A stretch of DNA of 64,000 nucleotides from Bacillota bacterium (lineage in GTDB: Bacteria; Bacillota; Clostridia; Acetivibrionales; DTU013), in NCBI GenBank assembly GCA_023412665.1, contig JAEZCA010000051.1:1-64000 (forward strand), read 5' to 3'. Under the pieces are notes generated by a model. The model had not been told where the DNA came from. It ran no database searches and worked only from the letters and a program-made list of their open reading frames with translations. The position numbers were made by a program, and so were the translations under genes. Positions within the stretch are counted from its first letter, which is position 1. Each line of letters begins with the position of its first letter. Below are positions 49,872-58,999 of this stretch, one piece after another.

Positions 49872-49917
49872 AAAAAAACGATGTCCTGTGGAAAAATCCG
49901 CAGGACATCGTTTTTTG
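49872..49917. terminator. Terminator after the S-layer gene
   Basis: AAAAAACGATGTCCTG and CAGGACATCGTTTTTT (49873-49916) form a stem of at least 14 bp with a short loop and flanking A and T runs. It lies 156 bp past the S-layer stop and just before the tRNA-Leu on the opposite strand; it can serve both. Confidence 0.92.
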
Positions 49918-49929
49918 AAATAAATATGG

Positions 49930-50013
49930 TGCCGAAGGCCGGACTCGAACCGGCACGGTATCGCTACCGGTGGATTTTGAGTCCACTACGTCTGCCAATT
50001 CCATCACTTCGGC
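49930..50013 (-). tRNA. tRNA-Leu (CAA)
   Basis: The minus strand folds with acceptor GCCGAAG/CTTCGGC, anticodon loop ACTCAAAAT giving CAA, a long variable arm with ACCGGTAGCGATACCGT and a T arm with GGTTCGAGTCC. CCA is encoded (49927-49929). Confidence 0.95.
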
Positions 50014-50069
50014 ATATCTTCAGACGCTGCAAAATGAATTATACAACAGACCTCCGCTCATTGTCAATA

Positions 50070-50234
50070 TTATTTCCTTACCATTGCGTATTCTTCAGCT
50101 CTGCTGATGATTTGCTCCTCGGTCAGTCCCTCAAAAGGGTCTCTTCCGCTCAGATAGATCATACTTATGATCGATGTTATAATTATGCCTATTCCTATAC
50201 CCAGCAGCAAACTTCTGATATGAAACCGTCCCAT
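50070..50234 (-). CDS. 54-residue single-pass membrane protein
   Basis: The product has a transmembrane helix (residues about 8-28, LLLGIGIGIIITSIISMIYLSG) and a short soluble tail with LTEEQIISRAEEYAMV. That tail resembles the small MltG/YceG-like proteins of Clostridia, but family membership is uncertain. GAGGGAG is 5 nt before the ATG and the stop comes after KK-less ...MVRK. It lies 10 bp after the DUF6115-like gene, so it is probably the last gene of the motility operon. Confidence 0.8.
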   Translation of the reverse strand: MGRFHIRSLLLGIGIGIIITSIISMIYLSGRDPFEGLTEEQIISRAEEYAMVRK

Positions 50235-50244
50235 GACTACTCCC

Positions 50245-50895
50245 TCATCTTTTGAGTCCGATGATCAATTCAACTTCACCTTTGCCAATATTCAGGCTTT
50301 TTGCTATCTCAACATCCTCCATGCCCTCCTTCGAAAGGCGCAGGACCTCTGAGTATCTGTTGTTGAATGGAATCACCTTGTCTTTCTTTTTATTGTAAGC
50401 CGATGAGTTCCCTGTATCGCTCCCGACATAAGCTGCCGCTGCCGTCCCCGCTGAATTCACGGCTGCCGCAGGCAATATGAATCGCGAAGTATCTTTCACT
50501 TCGGATTCAGCTGCAGCTTCGGATCCATTCGCGCCAATTCTCTGCACGAGAACATTTACGCCTGTATCTTCAATTCTTGCATCGACAGTCTTCCTGCTGA
50601 CGGCAATATCTCCGGCCTTTTCTCCGAAAGCCCCGATCCTTTGCTCGGCAGCTTTAATATTCGCGTTCAGCTCTTCATTTTTTACATCGATCTGGCTGAC
50701 GATATAGTCTGAAAAACGATTAAGCTCGTCTATCATCTGTTCCGCATCATTTATTATTTCGACAAGCTCCTGTTTTTTGTCGTCAAAGGTCTTGCGGAAC
50801 ACAAAGACATTCTTCTTATCGATCAGAATGAGTATAAGAGAAATGACCGACAACAATATTCCGATAAAAATCAAGCTGACATAAAAACCGCTCAT
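50245..50895 (-). CDS. DUF6115-like membrane-anchored protein
   Basis: The 216-residue protein has an N-terminal transmembrane helix (about 4-24), a helical coiled-coil-like part (about 35-85), a variable alanine-rich stretch and a C-terminal helix-turn-helix-like segment NNRYSEVLRLSKEGMEDVEIAKSLNIGKGEVELIIGLKR. The C-terminal part matches DUF6115 in motility operons of Clostridia. The ATG at 50895 follows AGGTG. The function is unknown; the HTH-like end suggests a DNA- or RNA-binding step, unproven. Confidence 0.78.
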   Translation of the reverse strand: MSGFYVSLIFIGILLSVISLILILIDKKNVFVFRKTFDDKKQELVEIINDAEQMIDELNRFSDYIVSQIDVKNEELNANIKAAEQRIGAFGEKAGDIAVSRKTVDARIEDTGVNVLVQRIGANGSEAAAESEVKDTSRFILPAAAVNSAGTAAAAYVGSDTGNSSAYNKKKDKVIPFNNRYSEVLRLSKEGMEDVEIAKSLNIGKGEVELIIGLKR

Positions 50896-51015
50896 TGATG
50901 CACCTCGCATTAGCTTTATACGTCTTACGTCTTTAAGCTATTTTCTCTTATGTAAGTAATCTGGATCTTATCCCAATGCATTTGTAGTTTGGACAACGTC
51001 CAAACGCTAATATAT

Positions 51016-51342
51016 CTAGATCTTTATATCTATGGTACTTGTCCTTATCGCGTTACCTGGCTTCCGGGCATCCTTTCCGTCGGATGCCCTCCCTTCACTG
51101 CCGCCCTTTTTCTTTTTGTCATTCTGCTGACGGCGCTCTTCCCTTTGTTTCTCGTTTATCCGGGCTTCCTGTGTCTGCGACCTCGAATACACCTGCTTCA
51201 GCGTATCCTCAGCCTTATCCTGCATTGCCGCAGCCTGCTGCTGCGTAAGTGCGAGATTCTTTTGAAGCTCGTCGCTTCGCATCTTGGCGGCATCAATGGT
51301 TCTTGGTATCATCACCTGGAAATCCACCGGTTTAACTGACAT
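51016..51342 (-). CDS. Coiled-coil protein of unknown function in the motility operon
   Basis: The 108-residue protein is highly charged. The N-terminal third (MSVKPVDFQVMIPRTIDAAKMRSDELQ) is conserved-looking, and the rest is a helix rich in Gln, Arg and Lys with RREERRQQNDKKKKGGSEG. It likely forms a coiled coil. A perfect inverted repeat TTTGGAC/GTCCAAA lies just past its stop. Its position after fapA suggests a flagellar role, but I do not recognise the family. Confidence 0.65.
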   Translation of the reverse strand: MSVKPVDFQVMIPRTIDAAKMRSDELQKNLALTQQQAAAMQDKAEDTLKQVYSRSQTQEARINEKQREERRQQNDKKKKGGSEGRASDGKDARKPGNAIRTSTIDIKI

Positions 51343-51383
51343 ATCTTCACTTCCTTGTCAGGCGCCAAAACAACAAATAATGG

Positions 51384-53006
51384 CTACCTGTCTATTGCGC
51401 CAACCCTTATATCAGCCCCATCCCTGTATAATGTGCAATACTGCAGGTTCTCCTTGACATACATCATACACGATCCTATAGCAACCTTGGTGCCGGGATA
51501 AATAAAATTGTAGCACCTGATTTTTCCATATGCTTCCTGCTGAAGCTTTGCATCAAGCACATTCATTTCTTCCTTTAGCTCCTGGAGTCTGTTGGTAAAG
51601 AAAACCCTGGTCCTGACGCTTTTAGCCATTATTTCCTTTTTCTCAGGGGTCAGTGCATTGGCCATTTCAAGCTTTCTGAGAATGGTTATTGCCTGCTCCG
51701 CCTTCCTTAGATCAGTTTCAAGCTGGATTATTTCTTCCTTTACAGCTTTGTATCTTTCTCTGATGGTAGGGTCGACACCGACTTCGATATCGGTGACGGT
51801 TGCCAGATGGGACCCAATCACCTTGGCAGAGATCTCCTTTCCGACTTTGCAGCTACCTCCGACAAGCAGCCCTTTTCTGCCTGAAAGCTCCAGCTTATTG
51901 CCGCATTTCACGCTGCTGTGCATGATTGCTTCCGCTTTGATATCGTTTCTAGCTTCTATATTGCTGTTTTCTATATATCTTGCAATAATATCGCCGCCGC
52001 TTACAAGCACTCCCTTGCCCATCCCCTGCATTCCCCTTCTTAGGATGATATCGCCGCCGGCTTTTATTATCGCTCCTTCAACTACGCCTAAAACCTCGAC
52101 ATTACCGCCTGCTTCTACTACGAATCCCGAAAGAACGTTTCCCCTTATAGAAACATTTCCAATAAAATTAATGTTTCCTGTAGAGTTATCAACATCGGCC
52201 TGAACCTCATATGTGGAAAAAACACTTACCTTACCGTCCATATAGCTTATCTGTCCGCTGATGTTGGCCAAAAGCCTGTTTCCGTCCTCTGAAACAGATA
52301 CATTCCGTCCCTTTGGTAGAACAGCAGGTTTTCCGTTCAGTGCCGGCAGGTCCGTTCCATAGACCGTTTTACCCGGTTTTCCCGGCACAGGAGGAATCAG
52401 TGTACAAAGTGCCTGATCCTTTTCAGCGCTTTGAATAAGGTTTAATTCCCTGAAGTCAACACGTCCGTCTTCAAGGATCATTGGCTTGCTCTCCCTGTTC
52501 GTGTCAAAATGGAATTCTATCCTTCCGTTATGTCCGTTAACAGGCAGAACCCCTTCAGCTACACAGATCATTTCATTAAAAACTGGATATTTAACAATAG
52601 TTTCGAGGTTTGTCCTGTTGATTCCGTAAATGACTCCGTTTTTTGAAAGAGTGTCAAGAACCTCCTCCAATGTCATCATCCTACCATTATCCGGAGGATT
52701 GAACGATATGTACGCCTTCATTTTATCCGGAGAGACCATTACATTCACCGAAGCGTCGATCTTCACTTCCTCTTGGGGTCCGGCTATCCTGACCGGAGTT
52801 TTTTCAGCCTTTCTAACAGCCAGATCGACAATATCCTTGTCGAAATTCCTTATCATCTTGCTGTTGAGACGCTCAATAACAGCCTTGGTCTCAAGCCTTC
52901 TGCCATTTGCTTCTGGAGGATAGACGGAAAGAAACACACCGTCGCTTCGGAACAGTATTTCGTAAAAACCATCATTTACATTATCCCCGATATAATTGCG
53001 ACCCAT
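51384..53006 (-). CDS. fapA: FapA/DUF342 domain protein
   Basis: The 540-residue protein has the DUF342/FapA arrangement: an N-terminal region, then a beta-helix with glycine-spaced repeats (residues about 240-380), e.g. GGNVEVLGVVEGAIIKAGGDIILRRG, GGSCKVGKEISAKVIGSHLAT and a C-terminal coiled coil (about 410-475). FapA-type proteins occur in flagellar operons of Firmicutes; the molecular role is not known. CGGGGG lies 8 nt before the ATG. Confidence 0.88.
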   Translation of the reverse strand: MGRNYIGDNVNDGFYEILFRSDGVFLSVYPPEANGRRLETKAVIERLNSKMIRNFDKDIVDLAVRKAEKTPVRIAGPQEEVKIDASVNVMVSPDKMKAYISFNPPDNGRMMTLEEVLDTLSKNGVIYGINRTNLETIVKYPVFNEMICVAEGVLPVNGHNGRIEFHFDTNRESKPMILEDGRVDFRELNLIQSAEKDQALCTLIPPVPGKPGKTVYGTDLPALNGKPAVLPKGRNVSVSEDGNRLLANISGQISYMDGKVSVFSTYEVQADVDNSTGNINFIGNVSIRGNVLSGFVVEAGGNVEVLGVVEGAIIKAGGDIILRRGMQGMGKGVLVSGGDIIARYIENSNIEARNDIKAEAIMHSSVKCGNKLELSGRKGLLVGGSCKVGKEISAKVIGSHLATVTDIEVGVDPTIRERYKAVKEEIIQLETDLRKAEQAITILRKLEMANALTPEKKEIMAKSVRTRVFFTNRLQELKEEMNVLDAKLQQEAYGKIRCYNFIYPGTKVAIGSCMMYVKENLQYCTLYRDGADIRVGAIDR

Positions 53007-53051
53007 ATGGTATGCCCCCGTTTACCTCTTTCTATCAACCGTATGATGCAG

Positions 53052-53822
53052 CTAATCGTCAAGCAGTGATTTCTGCCTGGCCAGTTTCCCTCTAAGGCGC
53101 ATGATCGCTTTTGTGTGAAGCTGTGATATCCTTGACTCGGACACCTTCATTATCGCACTTATTTCTTTGAGTGTCAATTCTTCATAGTAATACAGGGTCA
53201 GCACCATTCTTTCCTTTTCGGGGAGCTTGTCTATGGCATCTCCGAGTATTTCACCCAGCTCATTAAGCTCTGCTTCATACTCAGGCCTGTCCTGTTTACT
53301 GGAGCTTGCTATGTCCATCCCAATCTCATAGTTCTGCTCAAGAAAATCCTCCAATGAAACCATTGACGAAACATTTACTTCATTGAGCAGCTTGTAAAAC
53401 TCATCCAATGAGATTTTCAGCCTATCTGCTATATCCTTGTCAGATGCGGAATGACCGAGTTCATTCTCAACCTCCCAATAAGCTTTTTCCAGTTCCTTGT
53501 TTTTCTGTCTAAGGGATCGCGGAACCCAGTCCATTTCTCTAATACTGTCAATTATAGATCCTCTTATCCTCAACGAGGCATAGGTTTCAAATTTTACACC
53601 CTTATTCACATCAAATTTGTCAATAGCATCTATTAGGCCAAAAACGCCGAAACTAACCAGATCGTCATACTCAACATTGGATCCGAAATATATGTTGAGC
53701 CTGCCTGCGATAAACTTGATCAGATGTGAATACTCAAGTATCAGGGCTTCCCTCAAAGCTGGATTCCTTGTTTCCTGGTACTGATTCCAAAGCTCTTTCT
53801 GATTGTTAACGTTGGTAAGCAT
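53052..53822 (-). CDS. fliA: FliA/WhiG-family sigma factor
   Basis: The 256-residue protein is an alternative sigma-70 factor of the SigD/FliA group. Region 2 is YDDLVSFGVFGLIDAIDKFDVNKGVKFETYASLRIRGSIID, region 3 is RQKNKELEKAYWEVENELG and region 4 is LTLYYYEELTLKEISAIMKVSESRISQLHTKAIMRLRG. It should drive late flagellar and chemotaxis genes. It sits inside the operon after the small membrane gene, with fapA following. Confidence 0.95.
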   Translation of the reverse strand: MLTNVNNQKELWNQYQETRNPALREALILEYSHLIKFIAGRLNIYFGSNVEYDDLVSFGVFGLIDAIDKFDVNKGVKFETYASLRIRGSIIDSIREMDWVPRSLRQKNKELEKAYWEVENELGHSASDKDIADRLKISLDEFYKLLNEVNVSSMVSLEDFLEQNYEIGMDIASSSKQDRPEYEAELNELGEILGDAIDKLPEKERMVLTLYYYEELTLKEISAIMKVSESRISQLHTKAIMRLRGKLARQKSLLDD

Positions 53823-53841
53823 TTACATCCCCCGTAATATC

Positions 53842-54243
53842 TTATTGCTCTTTTGCTTTTGTTCTGACAGCCTGTACTAAGTCGAGCGGTTCAAAACCTT
53901 CCAGATTTACATCTCCCGCTGTCATATTTATTGTCTGTGCTGCCTTTGCCATATGCTCGGCATTTTTTTGGGCAGCCAGTGCCTCTGCGATTTTTTCTTC
54001 CTTAAGTTTATTCTGCCTCTGCTCCTCTTCCAGCTCTTTTTCCTTTTGTTTGATAGCATTCTGTCTTTTTATTGCATATATAGTATTCCTTACATATACA
54101 CCAAGAATGAAAAACGCCAGCATCGCCACTGCCATCCGGATGTAGATCGTCTGGTTCTCCGCCTTTGCTGCAAAGCTGATGATGCCGGTCAGGACCGCTG
54201 CCATACAACCGGATATGAACGGAAGTCTATGCATACGCTCCAT
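53842..54243 (-). CDS. Small membrane protein with coiled coil in the motility operon
   Basis: The 133-residue protein has two hydrophobic helices (about 8-26 and 34-55) and a long charged coiled coil (about 60-105, KEKELEEEQRQNKLKEEKIAEAL). No family is recognised. It lies between cheD and fliA with short spacing, so it is in the same transcript. Confidence 0.7.
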   Translation of the reverse strand: MERMHRLPFISGCMAAVLTGIISFAAKAENQTIYIRMAVAMLAFFILGVYVRNTIYAIKRQNAIKQKEKELEEEQRQNKLKEEKIAEALAAQKNAEHMAKAAQTINMTAGDVNLEGFEPLDLVQAVRTKAKEQ

Positions 54244-54245
54244 AC

Positions 54246-54731
54246 CTAAATCTCCTTTATGCCGTGGCCGATTGTCTTTATTAAGAGCTTTCCGTCTTCG
54301 GAATGTATTTCTATGGTCCTTCCGTAATTTCCTCCTGTATCCTCAGCAATAATGGGGATTTTCAGCATACTCAGCACTTCCTTTGATGCAGCCACATTTC
54401 TTGCTCCGATTCTGAGCATTTCTGAAGCGTCATTAAAGGAAAACATCTGAGCTCCGCCTGCCAGCTTGGCGGTCAATTTATTCCTGGATGCGCCTATTGC
54501 GACCATGTCATCTATCAGCTTGACAATCGCAGTGTCGGCAAATTTAGCTATATTGTTGTTGTTTCGGGCCTGTTGGCTCGAAGGAAGCATGATATGAGCC
54601 AATCCTGCAATCTTCCTGGTTGGATCGTAAAGCGCGATGCCCACACATGAGCCTAATCCAAGTGTCGTAATAACGCAGGGATGCAGAGAAGATTGTAAAT
54701 CAGCCATTCCAACTTTAATCAATTTGCACAT
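54246..54731 (-). CDS. cheD: Chemoreceptor glutamine deamidase CheD
   Basis: CheD deamidates receptor glutamines and binds CheC. The 161-residue protein has the catalytic cysteine in LGLGSCVGIALYD and the catalytic histidine in GLAHIMLPSS, plus a threonine in the later KTIGHGIKE-flanked part. The start overlaps the cheC stop by one base. Confidence 0.95.
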   Translation of the reverse strand: MCKLIKVGMADLQSSLHPCVITTLGLGSCVGIALYDPTRKIAGLAHIMLPSSQQARNNNNIAKFADTAIVKLIDDMVAIGASRNKLTAKLAGGAQMFSFNDASEMLRIGARNVAASKEVLSMLKIPIIAEDTGGNYGRTIEIHSEDGKLLIKTIGHGIKEI

Positions 54732-55354
54732 CAGCAGTTAACTCCTAAAGCTTTCAGCAGTACATCATAAGTGTCATAATCAGGTACCAGGAAGAAATCT
54801 CCCACGACCCTCGCACAGCCTTCTGAAAATTCTGTCTCTATATAAAGGACTGTGTCTCCGACCTTTCCAAACTCTATAGCAGGAACGCTCAGTATTGCGC
54901 CGGCCATATCTATGGCAAGATCCGGCACTGAGGATATTATTTTAAGGTTGGTCAGCGCAGAAAGCGATGATAAATACGATCCCGCAAGTATATTTCCTAT
55001 TTCCTTCAATGCGGAAATTTCAATATCAGAAAATTCCTTTTGCACAGTATCAAGCGGTCTGTCCATGAGCATATTGACAAGAAGGGCAGCAGCCTGCTGC
55101 TGGAGAATGAACATTATGTTGCCCGTGAGATCTCCACTGACCTTCAACAGTATTCCCACTACAGGCAATTCAGCTCCGCCCAGCATCTCATTGACCTCTT
55201 TGAATTCGAGTATCTTGGCCCTGGGAACTTCCATATCTATTTTCCTGTTCAACAGCTTGGCCAGGGCTGTCGCAGCGTTGCCGGCGCCAATATTGCCTAT
55301 TTCCCTTAGTACATCAAGATGCATATTATTCAGATTATTGATATCCGTAACCAT
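54731..55354 (-). CDS. cheC: CheY-P phosphatase CheC
   Basis: CheC removes phosphate from CheY and interacts with CheD. Both E-x-N active-site motifs are present: LREIGNIGAGNAATALAKLL and LKEIGNILAGSYLSSLSALT. The 207-residue length is typical. It is followed by cheD with one-base overlap. CheY itself is not in the window. Confidence 0.95.
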   Translation of the reverse strand: MVTDINNLNNMHLDVLREIGNIGAGNAATALAKLLNRKIDMEVPRAKILEFKEVNEMLGGAELPVVGILLKVSGDLTGNIMFILQQQAAALLVNMLMDRPLDTVQKEFSDIEISALKEIGNILAGSYLSSLSALTNLKIISSVPDLAIDMAGAILSVPAIEFGKVGDTVLYIETEFSEGCARVVGDFFLVPDYDTYDVLLKALGVNC

Positions 55355-55389
55355 CTCATACTCTCCTGTTAAACAATTACTGCCTGTGG

Positions 55390-55842
55390 TTAAGATTCTT
55401 CCAGTGATACAAGCTTCTCAAGATTTAAAAGTGTTATGATCCTGTCATTTACCTTACCTACGCCGGTGATATAATCAAGAGAATGCTCTCCGGTGATATT
55501 GGCTATATTTTCCGTAGTTTCTTCATTGAGCTCGATAACCTCGGCAACAGAATCAACGATTATACCGGCAGAAAATTCATCAAGCTTTACTATGATTATC
55601 CTCGTGTCTTCATCATAAACATCATCAGCCAGTCCAAACCGTATCCTGAGGCTGATCACCGGTATGATCTCGCCCCTCAGGTTGATTACGCCCTTTAGAA
55701 ATGCCGGCAGCTTTGGTACTCTGGCAATATTCATATCCTTCTCTATGATAGTAGTGATTTTATTTATGTCTATACCGAATTCATTGTTATCCAGTTTGAA
55801 AACAAGATGTTTTTTTGCTTCAGATACATTTTGGCCTGCCAT
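55390..55842 (-). CDS. cheW: Chemotaxis coupling protein CheW
   Basis: The 150-residue protein links receptors to CheA. It has KHLVFKLDNNEFGIDINKI, VKGVINLRGEIIPVISLR (written FLKGVINLRGEIIPVISLR here) and a later ITGVGKVNDRIITLLNLEKL, all CheW hallmarks. GAAGGGGG lies upstream of the ATG. It is between cheA and cheC. Confidence 0.96.
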   Translation of the reverse strand: MAGQNVSEAKKHLVFKLDNNEFGIDINKITTIIEKDMNIARVPKLPAFLKGVINLRGEIIPVISLRIRFGLADDVYDEDTRIIIVKLDEFSAGIIVDSVAEVIELNEETTENIANITGEHSLDYITGVGKVNDRIITLLNLEKLVSLEES

Positions 55843-55871
55843 GTCCGTACCCCCTTCTCATTCCTGCAATA

Positions 55872-57932
55872 TTAATTTGCAAGTGCATTTACATCAAGTA
55901 TAAGTGCAACATTACCATCACCCAGTATAGTAGCGCTGGTTATTACCTTTATTCCGGAAAGGAACCTGCCAAGCGTCTTCTGAACAATCTCCTGCTGTCC
56001 GATTATCCTGTCTACAACAAATCCAGTTAATCTCTCACCCTTCTTTACGATTACCAGGGTAAGGGTCTTCTGATCTGCCGGATTTTCCCTTGCAACCTCC
56101 AGGACCTCATCAAGCCGGACTACCGGAATAACTGTATTCCTGTACATAACAACCTCTTGCCTTTGAACAGTTTTAATATCAGAAGGCAGTATATTTGTGA
56201 TCTTGTGTACCGAACTCAGCTGTATCGCGTATTTTTCATCACCGACCATTACAAGCAGCGCCTGAATGATTGCAAGTGTAAGAGGAAGTCTTATAAAGAA
56301 CCTGCTTCCGCTGCCAAGCTCGGTTTCTACCTCGACCAGACCTCCGAGGGCTTCTATCTTTGTCTTGACAACGTCAAGGCCTACTCCTCTTCCTGAAAGG
56401 TCAGTTATATGGTCTGCCGTACTGAAGCTCGGCTTGAACAGGAATTCTACAAGATCCTTTTTTGTAAGGTTCGCAGCCATCTCCTTGCTGACCAGACCCC
56501 TCTCGATAGCCTTCTGTTTGACCTTTTCCACATTTATTCCCTGACCGTCGTCGCCAACCTCGATAACGACATTGTTCCCGTCCTGGTAAGCCTTCAGCTC
56601 TATCCTTCCGCACTCAGGCTTACCCAGATTTCTTCTTTTATCTCTGGATTCTATGCCATGGTCGCAGGAATTCCTCAGCAGATGGATCAGCGGGTCGCCT
56701 ATCTCGTCTATGACAGTCCTGTCAAGCTCGGTTTCCTCACCGGACATTATCAGCTCGACTTCCTTGCCGAGTTCTTTGGAAATGTCTCGGATCATTCTCG
56801 GGAAACGATTGAAAACTGTCTCGACAGGTACCATCCTTACTTTCATTACTGCGTCATGCAGATTTGTCGTGATCCTTTCAAGGTACTCGATAGCTTCATT
56901 ATACTGCTGTGTCCTTTCAATACCCTCCAGACCTTCAAGTCTTGTCTTTTGTATGATCAGCTCGCTCACAAGGTTGAGCAGCACATCAAGTCTGTCAATA
57001 TCAACTCTGACTGTTTTACCGGTCTTTGTCTTCTTGCCCGCAGCCTCGTTCCTTTCCTGTCCGGCTGCGGCACCGGCACTGTCTGCTTCCGTGGCCTGGT
57101 GCTGTTCGACAACGGCTGTCGTTTCAACAATCGTCTGGGCAACCGTCTTGCTCTTTTCCTTGATCAGCTTAATAATGACCTCATCAACCTCTGCAATCGA
57201 GTTCAGGTCCTTCTTCAGCACATCAGCTTCTTCTTTCGTAAGTACGATCACAGTAAACTCAAAATCGAATTTTTCATCTTCAATATCCTGTACTTTCGGT
57301 TCGGACTTGATGATCTCCGAATGCCTTTCCAATGTCTTGAATATTATGAATGCCCTTGCAGACTTCAGTACACAGCCCTTGTTCAGCTTCACTGTTATCT
57401 GAAGTGCGCTGTTGCCAAGATCGGCAGCCTTGTTAATAATATTTATATCATACTGATCTAGCGCAAGATCCGACGATTCCACACTGCCTATGTTCGCAGC
57501 CGGTGTCTGTGGCTGCCCCTGAGCCGTATCCTGATTTTTTTCGATTTCCCTGCTCGTAAGAAGCTCCGCCAGTTCGTTTATAAGGTCCATATTATCATCC
57601 GTGCCCTCTGAACTGGTTTCAATCACCCTTGCATTATATCCCTCCAGGGCATCCAGGCATTTGAACAGCAGGTCTGTGAGCTTGGGGCTTACCTTGATCT
57701 CATTGTTTCTGAGAGCATGCAGTACATCTTCCATATCATGCGTCAATCTGGACATCCTTGTAAATCCCATTGTTCCTGACATTCCTTTGAGTGTATGGGC
57801 TACCCTGAATATTTCATTAAGCATTGAGGTATCATCAGGGTTCTTTTCCATCTGAAGCAAACACTGATTTAAGCTTTGTAAATGCTCCTTGGTTTCTTCA
57901 ATAAAAATCTCCAAATATTGACTCATGTCCAT
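55872..57932 (-). CDS. cheA: Chemotaxis histidine kinase CheA
   Basis: The 686-residue kinase has an HPt domain with the phosphorylated His46 in RVAHTLKGMSG, a P2-like region (about 160-265), a dimerisation domain with KTVRVDIDRLDVLLNLVSELIIQ, the HATPase with LRNSCDHGIES and GDDGQGIN and the CheW-like C-terminal domain. Length is typical. The start overlaps the cheB stop by one base. It phosphorylates CheB and CheY. Confidence 0.97.
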   Translation of the reverse strand: MDMSQYLEIFIEETKEHLQSLNQCLLQMEKNPDDTSMLNEIFRVAHTLKGMSGTMGFTRMSRLTHDMEDVLHALRNNEIKVSPKLTDLLFKCLDALEGYNARVIETSSEGTDDNMDLINELAELLTSREIEKNQDTAQGQPQTPAANIGSVESSDLALDQYDINIINKAADLGNSALQITVKLNKGCVLKSARAFIIFKTLERHSEIIKSEPKVQDIEDEKFDFEFTVIVLTKEEADVLKKDLNSIAEVDEVIIKLIKEKSKTVAQTIVETTAVVEQHQATEADSAGAAAGQERNEAAGKKTKTGKTVRVDIDRLDVLLNLVSELIIQKTRLEGLEGIERTQQYNEAIEYLERITTNLHDAVMKVRMVPVETVFNRFPRMIRDISKELGKEVELIMSGEETELDRTVIDEIGDPLIHLLRNSCDHGIESRDKRRNLGKPECGRIELKAYQDGNNVVIEVGDDGQGINVEKVKQKAIERGLVSKEMAANLTKKDLVEFLFKPSFSTADHITDLSGRGVGLDVVKTKIEALGGLVEVETELGSGSRFFIRLPLTLAIIQALLVMVGDEKYAIQLSSVHKITNILPSDIKTVQRQEVVMYRNTVIPVVRLDEVLEVARENPADQKTLTLVIVKKGERLTGFVVDRIIGQQEIVQKTLGRFLSGIKVITSATILGDGNVALILDVNALAN

Positions 57933-58996
57933 TATTGCTCCACCCCCATATATTTAACTATGACACCTGCTATTTCCTTAAGAGGAACGATTGCATCCAC
58001 AATACCTGTACTTATTGCTGACTTGGGCATTCCGTATACGACACACGACATTTCATCCTGACATATGATAACTGCCTTGTTCGATTCCTTGATACTTATG
58101 ATACCTTCCTTGCCGTCACTGCCCATGCCGGTCATTATAACTCCTATAACATTGGGAAAGCCGGTCTTTGCTATTGATTTCATCAACACATTTACAGCCG
58201 GCCTGTGACCTCCCATGTGCTTATCCTTTGTAAGCCGGATCTTCATGGTGCCGTCCTTTGTTTTCTGGACCTCCATATGGAAATCTCCCGGTGCTATATA
58301 GGCAAATCCCGGTTTGATCCTCTCCTCATCCTCGCCTTCCTTTACATTTATTCCGCTGAGAGTGTTGAGCCTGTCAGCCAAAGACTTTGTAAAGCCGGGC
58401 GGCATATGCTGCACAATGAGGATCGCCGCCGAAATGTCCTCGGGTATGTATGGTATGACTTCCTGCAAAGCTTTCGGCCCTCCAGTGGATGTCCCTATGA
58501 CAATCAATGCCTTTAATTTTTCATCCCTGTCCTTTTTATTCTCTGCCGAAGCTTCCGGCCTTGCCGCCTGTTTTCTGCCATGCTTTCTTTTTAAAACCTC
58601 ATAGGCCATTCTGATCTTCTCAATGATCTCCGTTTTTTTATCTTCTCCGGATATCTCAAACAAGCCGGCCGGTTTGGTAATAAAGTCAATAGCTCCGGAT
58701 TCGAGTGCCTCTATGGTCGCCTTTCCTCCATCGACAGTCAGGCTGCTGAGCATGATAACAGGTGTATCCGTTATCTTCTGGATTTCCCTTAAGCAGCTCA
58801 ATCCATCCATAGCCGGCATATGTACATCAAGAGTTATTACATCTGGTTTTATCTCTTTGACTTTCTCAAGGGCTTCAAGTCCGTTCCTGGCAGTGCCCGA
58901 AACTCTTATATCACCTGTGGAGTCCAGAATATCGGTCAACATCTTGCGCATAAAAGCTGAATCATCTACTACAAGGACTTCTATGGTTTTTGCCAT
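57932..58996 (-). CDS. cheB: Protein-glutamate methylesterase CheB
   Basis: CheB demethylates and deamidates receptors. The 354-residue protein has a receiver domain (VLVVDDSAFMRKML, the phospho-Asp in ITLDVHMPAMDG) and a methylesterase domain with the catalytic serine in VIGTSTGGPKAL, histidine in IVQHMPPGFTKSLA and aspartate in GMGSDGKEG. It lies between the PilZ gene and cheA. Confidence 0.97.
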   Translation of the reverse strand: MAKTIEVLVVDDSAFMRKMLTDILDSTGDIRVSGTARNGLEALEKVKEIKPDVITLDVHMPAMDGLSCLREIQKITDTPVIMLSSLTVDGGKATIEALESGAIDFITKPAGLFEISGEDKKTEIIEKIRMAYEVLKRKHGRKQAARPEASAENKKDRDEKLKALIVIGTSTGGPKALQEVIPYIPEDISAAILIVQHMPPGFTKSLADRLNTLSGINVKEGEDEERIKPGFAYIAPGDFHMEVQKTKDGTMKIRLTKDKHMGGHRPAVNVLMKSIAKTGFPNVIGVIMTGMGSDGKEGIISIKESNKAVIICQDEMSCVVYGMPKSAISTGIVDAIVPLKEIAGVIVKYMGVEQ

Positions 58997-58999
58997 TGA

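Noticed and set aside
49881..50255. A 124-codon frame on the plus strand covering the tRNA-Leu (CAA)
   Set aside because: It runs antisense through a full tRNA and into the 54-residue gene. The product has the typical look of a translated tRNA complement (GLEPARYRYR), with no independent support.
56409..57461. A long (350-codon) plus-strand frame opposite cheA
   Set aside because: The cheA reading frame is complete, carries all domain motifs and fits the operon; the antisense frame is a codon-bias shadow.
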